Shown: in pieces, positions 47,218 to 56,496 of the stretch
How positions within the stretch are numbered: the first letter of the stretch is position 1
Layout: every line of letters begins with the position of its first letter
Source: Thermoanaerobaculum sp964488355
GTDB lineage: Bacteria; Acidobacteriota; Thermoanaerobaculia; Thermoanaerobaculales; Thermoanaerobaculaceae
Length of the DNA: 64,000 nt
NCBI GenBank assembly: GCA_964488355.1
Contig: CAZAUJ010000001.1
Location: forward strand, 124,001-188,000
Reading direction: 5' to 3'
The notes under the pieces: model-generated
Databases searched by the model: none
What the model saw: only the letters and a program-made list of their open reading frames with translations
What the model was told of the DNA's origin: nothing
Program-made: the position numbers and the translations under genes

Positions 47218-47930
47218 GCGCCTGGGTGCTGGTCACCCGTGGCGAGGATGAGCTGGCTGGCCTGCGTGCCACTGCGCCGCCGCAGGTGACAGTGGTGGCC
47301 TACCCTGTCCTGCGCCTCGTCCCATGGGAAGAGCCCGCCACTTGGGAGGCGGTGACCCCTCACCTTGCGCGCATCAATCTTCTGGTCTTCACCAGCCGGC
47401 ACGCTCCCCCGCCCTTCCTCCAGCAGGCCACCAGCCGGGGTTTGACCGAGCTGCTGCAACGCTTGCCGGCGGCGGCTATCGGCCAGGCCACCGCCGCGGC
47501 GTGCCGGCACGTGGGCTTTCAACCCGTTCTCGTTGGGGAGGGTGGCGCGCAGCAGCTGGCGGAGCAGTTAGTGGAGCGCGTTCACAGCCCCTGGGTGCTC
47601 TATCCTTGCGGGCGCGAGCATCGCCAAGAGCTGAAACACGCGCTGGAGCCTGCCGGCGGAACGGTTTTTCCCCTGCCCGTTTACGCCATGGACGAGGTTC
47701 CCACAGCGGAGCTGCCAGCCCTCCCGCCGAGACAACCCCTGGCGGTGCTGGCTACCTCCCCACGAGCAGCGCGAGCCTATTGGCGGGCGACCTCCGCCCG
47801 CTACGCCCTTTGCCCCCACTTTGCCCTGGGCTCTACCACCGCCCGGGAGCTGGCCCAGCTGGGCCTCAAGCCGCAAATCCTGGAAAAACCAAGCATCGAA
47901 AGCTTGTGGGAGGAGCTATGCCGGAAATGA
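47214..47930 (+). CDS. hemD: Uroporphyrinogen-III synthase
   Basis: 238 aa, the usual poorly conserved two-domain fold. Recognised by LLVFTSRHAPPPFLQQA, AAAIGQATAAAC, LYPCGREHRQELKHAL and its position between hemC and hemB. Closes and inverts ring D. ATG overlaps the hemC stop (ATGA). Confidence 0.9.
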   Translation: MSAWVLVTRGEDELAGLRATAPPQVTVVAYPVLRLVPWEEPATWEAVTPHLARINLLVFTSRHAPPPFLQQATSRGLTELLQRLPAAAIGQATAAACRHVGFQPVLVGEGGAQQLAEQLVERVHSPWVLYPCGREHRQELKHALEPAGGTVFPLPVYAMDEVPTAELPALPPRQPLAVLATSPRAARAYWRATSARYALCPHFALGSTTARELAQLGLKPQILEKPSIESLWEELCRK

Positions 47931-48904
47931 CCCATCGTCCCCGTCGCCTGCGCTTCCATCCCCTAGTGCGGGACCTGGTGGCGGAAGCGCGCCTGGCACC
48001 CACCCTTTTTGTCATGCCACACTTCGTCCTACCCGATGCCAAACGGGAGGAAGAAATTGGCGCCATGCCGGGTATCAAGCGCCAAGGCATTGAGGCCCTT
48101 CTGCGCACGGTGGAGGCGGACTTGGCCCTGGGCATTCGTTCCGTGCTGCTTTTCGGCGTGCCCGGCGACGACCAGCCCAAGTTTCCCGATGGCCGTGGCG
48201 CGTACGCAGACGATGCCCTCATTCCCAAGGCGGTCAGGGCCTTGAAGGAGCACTTTGGCCAAGAGCTGGTGGTGATGACGGATGTTTGCCTGTGCGCCTA
48301 TACCGACCATGGACACTGCGGGGTGATCGAGGGCGGGCGCGTGGCCAACGACCCTACCCTCGAGCACCTGGCCCGCATGGCTTTGGCCCACGCCCGCGCC
48401 GGTGCGGATGTGGTGGCACCCTCGGACATGATGGACGGAAGGGTGGCAGCCATTCGCGAGTTTTTGGACGAGGAAGGCTTCGTCGACACGCCGATCATGA
48501 GCTATTCGGTGAAGTACGCTTCTGCTTACTACGGGCCCTTCCGCGAGGCCGCCCATTCGGCCCCCCAATTCGGTGATCGCAAGTCCTACCAGATGGATCC
48601 GCGTAACCGGCGGGAGGCCCTGCTGGAAGCCGAGCTGGACGTCAGCGAAGGGGCCGACATCCTCATGGTCAAGCCGGCGCTGGCCTACCTGGATGTGGTG
48701 CGCGAGCTGAAGGAGCACTTTCCTCAGCCGTTGGCGGTGTACAACGTTTCCGGTGAGTACTCCATGGTCAAAGCTGCAGCGCAGAAAGGCTGGATTGATG
48801 AGCGGGCCGTGGTCATGGAAAACCTGCTCGCCTTTCGCCGTGCAGGGGCGGACATCATTATAACTTACCACGCGCGTGACGTGTTGGTCAATGGCTGGCT
48901 GTGA
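47918..48904 (+). CDS. hemB: Delta-aminolevulinic acid dehydratase
   Basis: Condenses two ALA to porphobilinogen. 328 aa. Zn-binding cysteines 124, 126 and 134 (DVCLCAYTDHGHCG) identify the zinc-dependent type. Schiff-base lysines Lys199 (SYSVKYASAYYG) and Lys252 (MVKPALAYLD). The start at 47918 has GGGAGGAG close upstream; ATG 47927, overlapping the hemD stop as ATGA, is equally possible. Confidence 0.97.
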   Translation: MPEMTHRPRRLRFHPLVRDLVAEARLAPTLFVMPHFVLPDAKREEEIGAMPGIKRQGIEALLRTVEADLALGIRSVLLFGVPGDDQPKFPDGRGAYADDALIPKAVRALKEHFGQELVVMTDVCLCAYTDHGHCGVIEGGRVANDPTLEHLARMALAHARAGADVVAPSDMMDGRVAAIREFLDEEGFVDTPIMSYSVKYASAYYGPFREAAHSAPQFGDRKSYQMDPRNRREALLEAELDVSEGADILMVKPALAYLDVVRELKEHFPQPLAVYNVSGEYSMVKAAAQKGWIDERAVVMENLLAFRRAGADIIITYHARDVLVNGWL

Positions 48905-48911
48905 GGTGCTC

Positions 48912-50195
48912 ATGGAGCGCATCCAGTCTTCCCGCTTGTACCAGCGCGCCTGTCAGCTGATGCCAGGGGGGGTCAGCTCCCCTGTGCGTGCCTTTCGCGC
49001 CGTGGGCGGCACTCCCATTTTTTACCATTGCGCCCAAGGGAGCCGCTTCACCGACGCGGACGGGCACGAGTACCTGGACTTCGTCATGTCCTGGGGCCCT
49101 CTCATCCTTGGTCATGCTCATCCGCGGGTGGTGGAGGCGGTGCAGCGAGCAGCGGAAGCCGGCCTTTCCTACGGTGCCCCCTGCGAGGCCGAGGTGGAAC
49201 TGGCTGCCAAGGTAGCGAATCTCTACCCGGGTTGCGAGATGGTGCGCTTTACCTCTTCGGGAACCGAGGCGGTGATGTCCGCCATCCGCTTAGCCCGCGG
49301 TGCTACCGGTCGCGAGCGCATCCTGAAGTTCGAGGGCTGCTACCACGGCCACGCAGACTCCCTTCTGGTCAAGGCTGGTTCGGGGTTGGCCACCTTCGGC
49401 ACTCCTTCCTCCGCTGGCGTGCCTGCTGTGCTGGCCGAACTTACGGTGGTGGTGCCTTTGGATGACGAGGCCGCGCTGGAGGAGGCCTTCGCGCGCTACG
49501 GCAAGCAGCTCGCCTGCGCCATCATTGAGCCCGTCCCAGCCAACGCCGGCTTGCTCGTACAGCGGCGCGAGTTTCTCTTGAGGCTGCACGAGCTTTGCCG
49601 AGCTAACCAGGTGCTGCTGATTTTCGACGAGGTGATCACGGGCTTTCGCCTTGGCCCGGGGGGTGCGGCCCAGTGGCTAGGCATCACTCCGGACCTGGCC
49701 ACCTTCGGCAAGGTCATCGGCGGGGGCATGCCGGTGGGCGCCTACGGCGGCCGTCGCGAGCTCATGGACAAGGTGGCCCCGCTGGGCCCGGTGTACCAGG
49801 CGGGGACGTTATCGGGCAACCCCGTGGCCATGGCCGCTGGCCTGGCCACCTTGCAGGTCCTGGAAGAGGAAGACGGCTGGCAACGCCTGGAGCAGTTGGG
49901 GAGCGCCTTCGAGCAGGCGGTAACACCGGCTTTGCGTGGTCGCGGAAGCATGGTGCGGCTTGGCTCGCTCTTTTGGTTTTATTTGGCGCCCGGGCCAGCC
50001 CCACGACGGTTCGATGCCATCCACGCGCACGCCGCGGAGCGCTACCGCCTTTTCCACCGTGTCCTGCTGGACCGAGGTGTTTACCTGGCACCCTCCGCCT
50101 ACGAGGTGGGTTTCCTGGCCACGGCCCACAGCCAGGACGACCTACAACTGGCGGCTCAAGCGGTGGCCGAAGCCTTGGAGGAGGTGGCTTGGTGA
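48912..50195 (+). CDS. hemL: Glutamate-1-semialdehyde 2,1-aminomutase
   Basis: Second step of the C5 pathway, PLP enzyme of 427 aa. SLYxRA-type start (SSRLYQRACQLMPGGVSSPV), FTSSGTEAVMSAIRLAR, PLP lysine Lys267 in ATFGKVIGGGMPVGAYGG. GAGGTG 5 nt before the ATG. Placed after hemB, not next to hemA. Confidence 0.97.
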   Translation: MERIQSSRLYQRACQLMPGGVSSPVRAFRAVGGTPIFYHCAQGSRFTDADGHEYLDFVMSWGPLILGHAHPRVVEAVQRAAEAGLSYGAPCEAEVELAAKVANLYPGCEMVRFTSSGTEAVMSAIRLARGATGRERILKFEGCYHGHADSLLVKAGSGLATFGTPSSAGVPAVLAELTVVVPLDDEAALEEAFARYGKQLACAIIEPVPANAGLLVQRREFLLRLHELCRANQVLLIFDEVITGFRLGPGGAAQWLGITPDLATFGKVIGGGMPVGAYGGRRELMDKVAPLGPVYQAGTLSGNPVAMAAGLATLQVLEEEDGWQRLEQLGSAFEQAVTPALRGRGSMVRLGSLFWFYLAPGPAPRRFDAIHAHAAERYRLFHRVLLDRGVYLAPSAYEVGFLATAHSQDDLQLAAQAVAEALEEVAW

Positions 50196-51202
50196 ACCGC
50201 TTTCTCGCCGCGTGCCATGGCGAAGAGGTGGATCGGCCACCGGTTTGGCTCATGCGACAGGCAGGCCGCTACCTTCCCGAGTACCGTGCCCTGCGCCAAC
50301 AGGCGGGGAGCTTTTTGGCCTTGTGCACTACCCCCCAGCTGGCGGCCGAAGCCACGCTGCAGCCCCTTCGCCGGTTTCCCCTGGATGCGGCCATCATCTT
50401 TTCCGACATTCTCTTGCCTCTGCAGGCTTTGGGCGTGGCGTTCTCCTTTTCCGACGATGGTGGCCCCAAGCTCACCCAGCCCCTTGCCTCCCCCAGCGAC
50501 TGGGCTCAGCTTTCCCTCCCGGACGGTTGGCACGCCCTAGAGCCGGTGGCCGAAGCTATTCGTCTGGTGAGGTCCCAGTTGCCCACAGAGGCCGCCTTGA
50601 TCGGTTTTTGTGGCGCCCCTTGGACCCTTGCTTGCTATCTTATCGAGGGTCAAAACAGCCGCGATTGGGCCCGAGCGCGCCAGCAGGCTTACGCCCGGCC
50701 GGAGGAGCTGGCCGGGTTCTTGTCCCTCCTGGGCCGCGCTATGGGCGACTACCTGGCCTGGCAAGTGGAGGCAGGGGCACAGGCGGTGCAGGTGTTCGAC
50801 TCCTGGGCCGGGGTTCTGCCGCTAGAGCTTTACCAAGCCCTGGCTGTGCCGGCGCTACGAATTTTGAGCGAGCGCGTGGAGCCGACCGGCGTGCCTCGCA
50901 TCCTTTACCTGGGTCAGGGCAGCCACCTGTTGCCAGCGGTGAGGCTGCTGCCCTTCGAGGTGGTGAGCGTGGATTGGCGAACAGACTTGGCGGCAGCGGG
51001 GGCTACCGGCAAGGCGGTGCAAGGCAACCTGGACCCGGCGGTTCTTTTTGCCGACAGCCGAACGGTCCGGGCAGCCACCCGTCGCATGCTCCAGGCGGCG
51101 CCGAGGCGGGGCTACATTGCCAACCTGGGCCACGGCCTGTGGCCGCAAACGCCGGTGAGCTCGGTGGAAGCCTTCGTTGCGGCGGTGGCGGAGGGCATAT
51201 GA
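50192..51202 (+). CDS. hemE: Uroporphyrinogen decarboxylase
   Basis: 336 aa. Substrate-binding start PPVWLMRQAGRYLPEYR, DAAIIFSDILLPL (active-site Asp), GFCGAPWTLACYLIEG, NLGHGLWPQTP at the end. Converts uro- to coproporphyrinogen III. GTG overlaps the hemL stop (GTGA) and has GGAGGAGG before it. Confidence 0.97.
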   Translation: MNRFLAACHGEEVDRPPVWLMRQAGRYLPEYRALRQQAGSFLALCTTPQLAAEATLQPLRRFPLDAAIIFSDILLPLQALGVAFSFSDDGGPKLTQPLASPSDWAQLSLPDGWHALEPVAEAIRLVRSQLPTEAALIGFCGAPWTLACYLIEGQNSRDWARARQQAYARPEELAGFLSLLGRAMGDYLAWQVEAGAQAVQVFDSWAGVLPLELYQALAVPALRILSERVEPTGVPRILYLGQGSHLLPAVRLLPFEVVSVDWRTDLAAAGATGKAVQGNLDPAVLFADSRTVRAATRRMLQAAPRRGYIANLGHGLWPQTPVSSVEAFVAAVAEGI

Positions 51203-52635
51203 GCACGGCAAGGGCGACACCTGAATTTTCGCGAGTTCCTTTTGTTACCGAAGTGGACTTCTCCCTAGTGACGGCCGAGCTCATTGCCAAGTACGACCGC
51301 CCGGGCCCCCGGTACACCTCCTACCCCACAGCACCGCAGTTTTCCACCAGCTTCACCGCCGCCGACTACCGACGCGCCTTGGAGATGGCCTCCCGGCGCC
51401 CAACCGAGCCCCTTTCCCTTTACGTTCATATCCCCTTTTGTGAAGCGCGCTGCACCTACTGCGGCTGCAACATCGTCATCTCCCCCCACCGCGGACCAGA
51501 AGAGGCCTATTTGCATGCGGTGGAGAGAGAACTGGGCCTCTTGGCGGAGGCGCTGGGCCACCGGCGTACCCTCTCGCAAATGCACTGGGGCGGTGGAACC
51601 CCCACCTACCTCACCCCGTCCCAGTGTGCCCGCTTGGCGGAGGCCATTGCTCGGCACTTCACCTTCACCCCCGATGCGGAGGTGGCCATCGAGGTGGACC
51701 CGTGCGTCACCTCCCAGGAGCATCTACGGGTGCTGCGAGGGCTAGGATTCAACCGCATTTCCATGGGCCTGCAAGACCTTGACCCGCAAGTGCAACAGGC
51801 CGTTCGCCGGATCCAAAGCCTTGAGACCACCAAGGCTTTGGTGGAAAAAGCGCGGGAGCTGGGCTTCGCTTCGGTCAACGTGGACCTCATGTATGGCCTG
51901 CCCTACCAAACGCCGGAATCCTTCGCCAAGACAGCGGAGACAGTGGTTCGGGAGCTGTCCCCCGATCGGTTGGCGGTTTTCTCCTATGCCCACGTACCTT
52001 GGATCAAGCCGCATCAGCGAGCCCTGGAGTCCATGCCCTTGCCGCGGGGTTTCGCCAAGTTCCAAATCTTCGCCGCTGCAGCCCAGGTTTTCGTGCAAGC
52101 CGGTTACCGCTTCATCGGCATGGACCACTTTGCCAAGCCGGAAGACGAGCTGTCCCGAGCCCTGGAGCGGGGGAGCTTACATCGAAACTTCATGGGCTAT
52201 ACGGTGCTGCCGGCCACCGACCTGGTGGGCGTGGGGGTGACAGCCATTGGCGACGTGGCTGGGGCTTACGTGCAAAACGAGAAGAACTTGGCCCGTTACC
52301 AAAGAGCCCTGGCAGGCGGGCAATTTCCCGTTGAGAGAGGCATCTGGCGCAGCGAGGAAGACGAGCTTCGTGGCGCGGTGATTCGCAAGCTCATCTGCAC
52401 CTTCACCTTGGCCTTTTCCTGGGTGCGGGAGCGGTTCCGTGTGGACCCGCACGAGTACTTCGCGCAAGAGCTTGCGGAGCTGGCACCCTTCATTGAGGAC
52501 GGACTGGTGCACCTGGATGACCAGGGCATCACCGTTCTGCCCCAGGGCCGTGTGTTCATTCGCAACATCTGCATGCCCTTTGACGCCTACCTGCGCCGGG
52601 AAACCGGCCGCCCAGTTTACTCGCGAACCGTATGA
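51199..52635 (+). CDS. hemN: Oxygen-independent coproporphyrinogen III oxidase
   Basis: 478 aa radical SAM enzyme. Cluster motif HIPFCEARCTYCGCN (Cys81, 85, 88). The N-terminus KYDRPGPRYTSYPTAPQF is that of genuine HemN, not the HemW-type paralog. Works without O2, which suits an anaerobic or microaerophilic life. ATG overlaps hemE stop (ATGA). Confidence 0.96.
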   Translation: MSTARATPEFSRVPFVTEVDFSLVTAELIAKYDRPGPRYTSYPTAPQFSTSFTAADYRRALEMASRRPTEPLSLYVHIPFCEARCTYCGCNIVISPHRGPEEAYLHAVERELGLLAEALGHRRTLSQMHWGGGTPTYLTPSQCARLAEAIARHFTFTPDAEVAIEVDPCVTSQEHLRVLRGLGFNRISMGLQDLDPQVQQAVRRIQSLETTKALVEKARELGFASVNVDLMYGLPYQTPESFAKTAETVVRELSPDRLAVFSYAHVPWIKPHQRALESMPLPRGFAKFQIFAAAAQVFVQAGYRFIGMDHFAKPEDELSRALERGSLHRNFMGYTVLPATDLVGVGVTAIGDVAGAYVQNEKNLARYQRALAGGQFPVERGIWRSEEDELRGAVIRKLICTFTLAFSWVRERFRVDPHEYFAQELAELAPFIEDGLVHLDDQGITVLPQGRVFIRNICMPFDAYLRRETGRPVYSRTV

Positions 52636-54038
52636 CGAACGGCGAACCGTTTGATGTGATCGTCGTGGGTGGAGGCATCGCCGGTCTTACCTGTGCGTTT
52701 TTCTCCAGACAACAGGGCCTTTCGCTGCTGCTGTTGGAAGAAAGCGAGCGGCCCGGGGGCAAGATACGCAGCCAATGGGAGGACGGCTTTTGCTGCGAGT
52801 GGGGGCCCCAGGGTTTTCTCGACAACGTGCCCGAGACGCTCGAGCTGGTACGGGCTTTGGGGCTCGAGACTCGCTTGGTGCGGGCCAGTGATCAGGCCGC
52901 TGCCCGCTTTATCTTGCGGCAGGGCAGGCTCCGGCGCATTCCCCTATCGCCCCCCGCCTTCCTGGCTTCCGATGTGCTCTCCTGGCGTGGAAAGCTGCGC
53001 CTTCTAGCCGAGCCTTTTATGCCCCGGGGAAAAGGCGAGGACGAATCGGTGCTGGCCTTTGCCCGTCGGCGCATCGGACGCGAGGCGGCAGAGGTGCTGG
53101 TGGACGCCATGGTCACTGGCCTGTACGCCGGCAGGGCGGAGGAGCTTTCCCTGGCCGCTACATTTCCCAAGATGGCAGCCATGGAGCGCACCTACGGTTC
53201 CCTCACCCGTGCTCTTCTTGCCCTGCGCCGAAAGGGCGGGCGGGGCGGACCGGCAGGGCCTGGTGGCATCCTCACCACCTTCGTGAGCGGCATGCAGGAG
53301 CTTCCCGACGCCCTGGCTCGGGCGCTGTCCAGCCAGCTGCGCCTTCAGGCGTCGGTGCTGCGCCTGCACCGCGAGCCTGATCAGAAGGCCACCTGGGTGG
53401 TGGAGCTAGCCTCGGGCGAGCGCCTCCAAACCCGTGCCCTGGTGCTTACGGTCCCGCCACAGCAGGCCGCCTGCCTGCTGGCGAACCTCTTCCCCCAGCC
53501 AGCTCTGGAGGCGCTCCGAGCCATACCTACCCCGCCGGTGGTGGTGGTGATGACCGCGTATCGCCGCTCCCAGCCCTTTGCCCACGCGTTGGGTGGCTTT
53601 GGATTCTTGGTACCCTCCGGGGAGCCGCGTCGCATCCTCGGAACGCTCTTCTGCCACTCTATCTTCCCTGGCCAGGCGCCGCCTGGGACGGTCCTCTTGC
53701 GCACCATCCTGGGCGGCGCGCGCGCCCCCGAGGTCATCGACTACACCGACGAGGAGTTGCTGGCGTTGGTGCGGCGAGAGCTTCATGCCGTCTTGGGCGG
53801 CGACCCTGATCCGGCGCTGGTGCGCATCTTCCGCCACCCCGAGGGGATACCGCAATACACCCTAGGCCACCCTCACCGGCTTGCCGCCATCGAAGGCGCA
53901 GCAGCTTCCCTGCCTGGTTTGTACCTGACCGGCAACGCCTACCGGGGTGTGGCGGTGAACGCCTGCATTGCCGAGGCCAAGCGGGTGGCCCACAGCCTGG
54001 CCCGGTTTGTAAGGGGCGGACCGCCCACGGATGGCTAG
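52632..54038 (+). CDS. hemY: Protoporphyrinogen oxidase (HemY/CgoX family)
   Basis: FAD oxidase, 468 aa. FAD motif VVGGGIAGLTCAFF (11-24), RPGGKIRS, EWGPQGFLDNVPE, and the C-terminal GNAYRGVAVNACI. Oxidises protoporphyrinogen IX (or coproporphyrinogen in CgoX types). Because HemN is present, the protoporphyrin branch is the natural reading. The ferrochelatase gene (hemH) is absent from the operon. Ends 1 nt before the fur stop. Confidence 0.94.
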   Translation: MTNGEPFDVIVVGGGIAGLTCAFFSRQQGLSLLLLEESERPGGKIRSQWEDGFCCEWGPQGFLDNVPETLELVRALGLETRLVRASDQAAARFILRQGRLRRIPLSPPAFLASDVLSWRGKLRLLAEPFMPRGKGEDESVLAFARRRIGREAAEVLVDAMVTGLYAGRAEELSLAATFPKMAAMERTYGSLTRALLALRRKGGRGGPAGPGGILTTFVSGMQELPDALARALSSQLRLQASVLRLHREPDQKATWVVELASGERLQTRALVLTVPPQQAACLLANLFPQPALEALRAIPTPPVVVVMTAYRRSQPFAHALGGFGFLVPSGEPRRILGTLFCHSIFPGQAPPGTVLLRTILGGARAPEVIDYTDEELLALVRRELHAVLGGDPDPALVRIFRHPEGIPQYTLGHPHRLAAIEGAAASLPGLYLTGNAYRGVAVNACIAEAKRVAHSLARFVRGGPPTDG

Positions 54039-54533
54039 TTAGGCTGCCGGCAGCCGTCGCCGGGGACCAGAGCGGTGGCGGAAACCACGCCGCCTGCCCT
54101 CCACCCCTTGGCAGGCGGGGCACAGCCCTTCCAGGACCAGCTCCGCACCGGTGATGCGGAACCCCGTTTCCTCTTCCAGGTGCGGTGCCAGCTGGATGTG
54201 CACACCTTCTTCCACGTCCACCACTTTCCCGCATTGGCTGCAAAACAAGTGATGGTGCGGGACCATGGGCACATCGAAGCGGGCACGGCCATCGGGAGTG
54301 GCTACCGCACGGACCATGCCAATGCTCTCGAACAGGTGGAGGTTCTTGTACACCGTCGCCAACGAAAGATCCGGCGCTTGTTGGCGCGAGAGCTCGGCGT
54401 GCAGTTGCTCAGCGGTTGGGTGGTCTCGCCTGCACGCTAAGGCGCGAAAAATCATGATCCGCTGCGAGGTGACGGAATGCCCGTATGCGCGCAGCGCCGA
54501 CACCAGCTTTTGAATGAGTAGGTCTTCGCTCAT
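54039..54533 (-). CDS. Fur/PerR family transcriptional regulator
   Basis: 164 aa. Winged helix about 20-85 (VTSQRIMIFRALACRRDHPTAEQL, LSLATVYKNLHLFESIG), HHH at 93-95, zinc cysteines C98, C101, C138, C141. PerR/Fur-type metal sensor; the regulon cannot be read from the sequence but the heme operon, ending next to it, is a natural target. GGAGG 7 nt before the ATG. Arginine-rich tail. Confidence 0.93.
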   Translation of the reverse strand: MSEDLLIQKLVSALRAYGHSVTSQRIMIFRALACRRDHPTAEQLHAELSRQQAPDLSLATVYKNLHLFESIGMVRAVATPDGRARFDVPMVPHHHLFCSQCGKVVDVEEGVHIQLAPHLEEETGFRITGAELVLEGLCPACQGVEGRRRGFRHRSGPRRRLPAA

Positions 54534-54679
54534 GGGCACGCCTCCGTCCTCGCCCACGCCCGATAGACTAAAACAAAAAATTACCGGTCGCCATTCCGGG
54601 CCGCCTCCCGGCAAAGCAGCAAAATGGCTCAGGCCACACCCTGGGGCAAACGCTGTCGCAGCAACGCCGCCAACTCGTC

Positions 54680-55822
54680 CTATTTGGGCGGCCCAAAGGA
54701 AACCGCCACGTAAAGCGCGAGAACAGGCCAGCGGAAAACGCCGGAAAGCATGGCCATGCAGGGGAGTAACAGCCCCGGTCCGCCCAACAAGTATGCCAGG
54801 GTTGCCCCCGGGCCCATCCCCTTGTGCATCAGGGCCAGGGCTGTGGGGACCTCCACGTAAGTGCATACGTAGGCCAGCAAAGCCACCGCGCTGGCCACAA
54901 GCACGCTGTCGAGGGCTTTCCCACCAACCCATTCCGTAATCAAACTTGTGGGAATGAGAACCTTGATCGCCCGGGCAATGAGCACCGCCAGAAGCAGGTA
55001 GCCGTTCAGCTGGAGAAAGGGTTTCCAGGCCAGTCGACCCGTCTCCAGTAAGCGCTGGGTCAGGTTTGCCGGCAAGGCATCGGCCGTGAGGAGGACGGCA
55101 CAGGCGCCTACGTCACGTAACTCAACGTCGTGCATCGCGGCCAACCGCCGCCTTCCCTTACCATCTTGCTCGACCAATCCCGCCTCTTCCAAAAGGTGGA
55201 GTTTCTCTAACGTGCCCGGTTCCAGCTCCGAAGGTGCAATGGCCTCCGGCTTCGCTACGGCTTTTAGAACGAACTCGAAGGCAGACTTCTGCAGCTCGGG
55301 AGAAAGCCGCGGAGTAACCCGGATCTTGAGAAACTTTCTCAGGCCGCGATCGCGCGCCTGCCAACGGGTAAGCACCTGGCCCAGGGTACGCGCAATGGCG
55401 AATGTAGCTACCACCCTGGCCAAGGCCATGGGCCAGCCCAAGATGCCCGCCGTCATAAAGACGGTGGGCACGTTGAGCATGGGAGCCGCCACAAGGAAGG
55501 CCCTGGTGGGTCCCAGGGGGATGCCGGCCTCCACCATTCCCGCCAGTACAGGCACGATGCCACAGGAACAAATGGGTATGACGGCGCCGGCCGCGGCGGC
55601 CATGAAGTTGGCGAGAAAGCCACCATAGCCCATTTTCACTTTCACTTTTTCCCACGAAACAAAGATTACAAGGGCCGCAGCAATCAGCATGCCGACGACC
55701 CAATCCTGGAACAACTCGACCAGCACCGCTGGGGCCTTGATGTAAACGAACCACGCAACCTTAGCCAGGTTGCAGGAAAGAGGGGCGGCAATTTCAACCA
55801 GCCGAGCCTCGTCCTCAGGCAC
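54680..55822 (-). CDS. Permease, DUF318/ArsP-YraQ family, with inserted domain
   Basis: 380 aa. Two halves of membrane helices; the signature GAVIPICSCGIVPVLAGMV and PTRAFLVAAPMLNVPT matches family Permease_2, whose members export methylarsenicals (ArsP) or are uncharacterised. Between the halves lies a soluble segment of about 130 aa, with LEPGTLEKLHLLEEAGLV resembling a winged helix. GTG start at 55822. A 65-aa one-helix protein gene ends 9 nt upstream. Confidence 0.85.
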   Translation of the reverse strand: MPEDEARLVEIAAPLSCNLAKVAWFVYIKAPAVLVELFQDWVVGMLIAAALVIFVSWEKVKVKMGYGGFLANFMAAAAGAVIPICSCGIVPVLAGMVEAGIPLGPTRAFLVAAPMLNVPTVFMTAGILGWPMALARVVATFAIARTLGQVLTRWQARDRGLRKFLKIRVTPRLSPELQKSAFEFVLKAVAKPEAIAPSELEPGTLEKLHLLEEAGLVEQDGKGRRRLAAMHDVELRDVGACAVLLTADALPANLTQRLLETGRLAWKPFLQLNGYLLLAVLIARAIKVLIPTSLITEWVGGKALDSVLVASAVALLAYVCTYVEVPTALALMHKGMGPGATLAYLLGGPGLLLPCMAMLSGVFRWPVLALYVAVSFGPPK

Positions 55823-55831
55823 GCCAGGGGG

Positions 55832-56029
55832 CTATACCAGGCCGTACATAAAGAGGGCACGGAATGATAGCCCCTGCTTCGCCACATAAGCCAGGGTGGA
55901 GAGGTCCATGACCAGCACAAGCGCCAAAAACCCCCAGGGGCGAGAGGTAATGGCCGCAAGGGCCGAGGATGTGGCTCTGCGATCCGCGGCCTTGTCAACC
56001 GACAACAACTGGTGCTCAACTGCGTTCAT
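55832..56029 (-). CDS. Small single-helix membrane protein upstream of permease
   Basis: 65 aa. Polar N-terminus (MNAVEHQLLSVDKAADRRA), then one membrane helix (GFLALVLVMDLSTLAYVA). GAGGGGAAGAGG just before the ATG makes it a credible gene. Its TAG is 9 nt before the permease GTG, so they are probably co-translated. No family recognised; a permease accessory is possible. Confidence 0.65.
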   Translation of the reverse strand: MNAVEHQLLSVDKAADRRATSSALAAITSRPWGFLALVLVMDLSTLAYVAKQGLSFRALFMYGLV

Positions 56030-56240
56030 GCCTCTTCCCCTCTCGAGTCCGGCGATTTCTCAACGATGGTGCGCCGGCTTGATTCTTCCAACCCTAGGCC
56101 CTCGCTGTGAGCCTTGTTTGATGCCAGCTTGCGGACAAACCCTGGTAAGCTGCTTGCCTCTGGAGAAAACTAACGCGTACCCGTAGCCACCGCGCCTTCC
56201 CGTTCCGGTCCTGGCAGTTGCCATCCACCATGAGTCAGGC

Positions 56241-56453
56241 TCAGGTGCAACCGCAGGATCCACCGCAGCAAGAAGCCTTCGGCGCCTCACCGCCTTTGGA
56301 CGACACAACAGCAAGCGGCGAGAAAACCCTCACAACCCTTTCGCCTCCGCAGCGCGGACAAGAAGTTTTTAGGCCGGAAGCGTAGTCCTCAACGGAGGCA
56401 CGAATCTCGAAGCGCTCTTGGCACGCGGGACACAGGTACTCGTACACAGGCAT
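56241..56453 (-). CDS. FmdB-family zinc ribbon protein
   Basis: 70 aa. CxxC pair C8/C11 (YEYLCPACQERFE) and C32/C35 (CPRCGG), as in FmdB regulators, plus a Cys-rich tail (CCGGSCGCT). Predicted small zinc ribbon; role uncertain. GGGGAGGGG 6 nt before the ATG at 56453. Confidence 0.88.
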   Translation of the reverse strand: MPVYEYLCPACQERFEIRASVEDYASGLKTSCPRCGGERVVRVFSPLAVVSSKGGEAPKASCCGGSCGCT

Positions 56454-56496
56454 AGGCAACCCCTCCCCTTGCGCATTCTATACGCCCCCCGGTCTG

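Noticed and set aside
54551..54600. Terminator for the permease with a T-run
   Set aside because: The T6 run is 12 nt or more from the only hairpin (CCGGG/CCCGG) and is equally explained as fur promoter sequence.
55683..55696. 12-of-14 match to the parB palindrome
   Set aside because: Two mismatches in 64 kb are expected at a fraction of one by chance, and it is 45 kb from the par locus and not palindromic at the mismatches.
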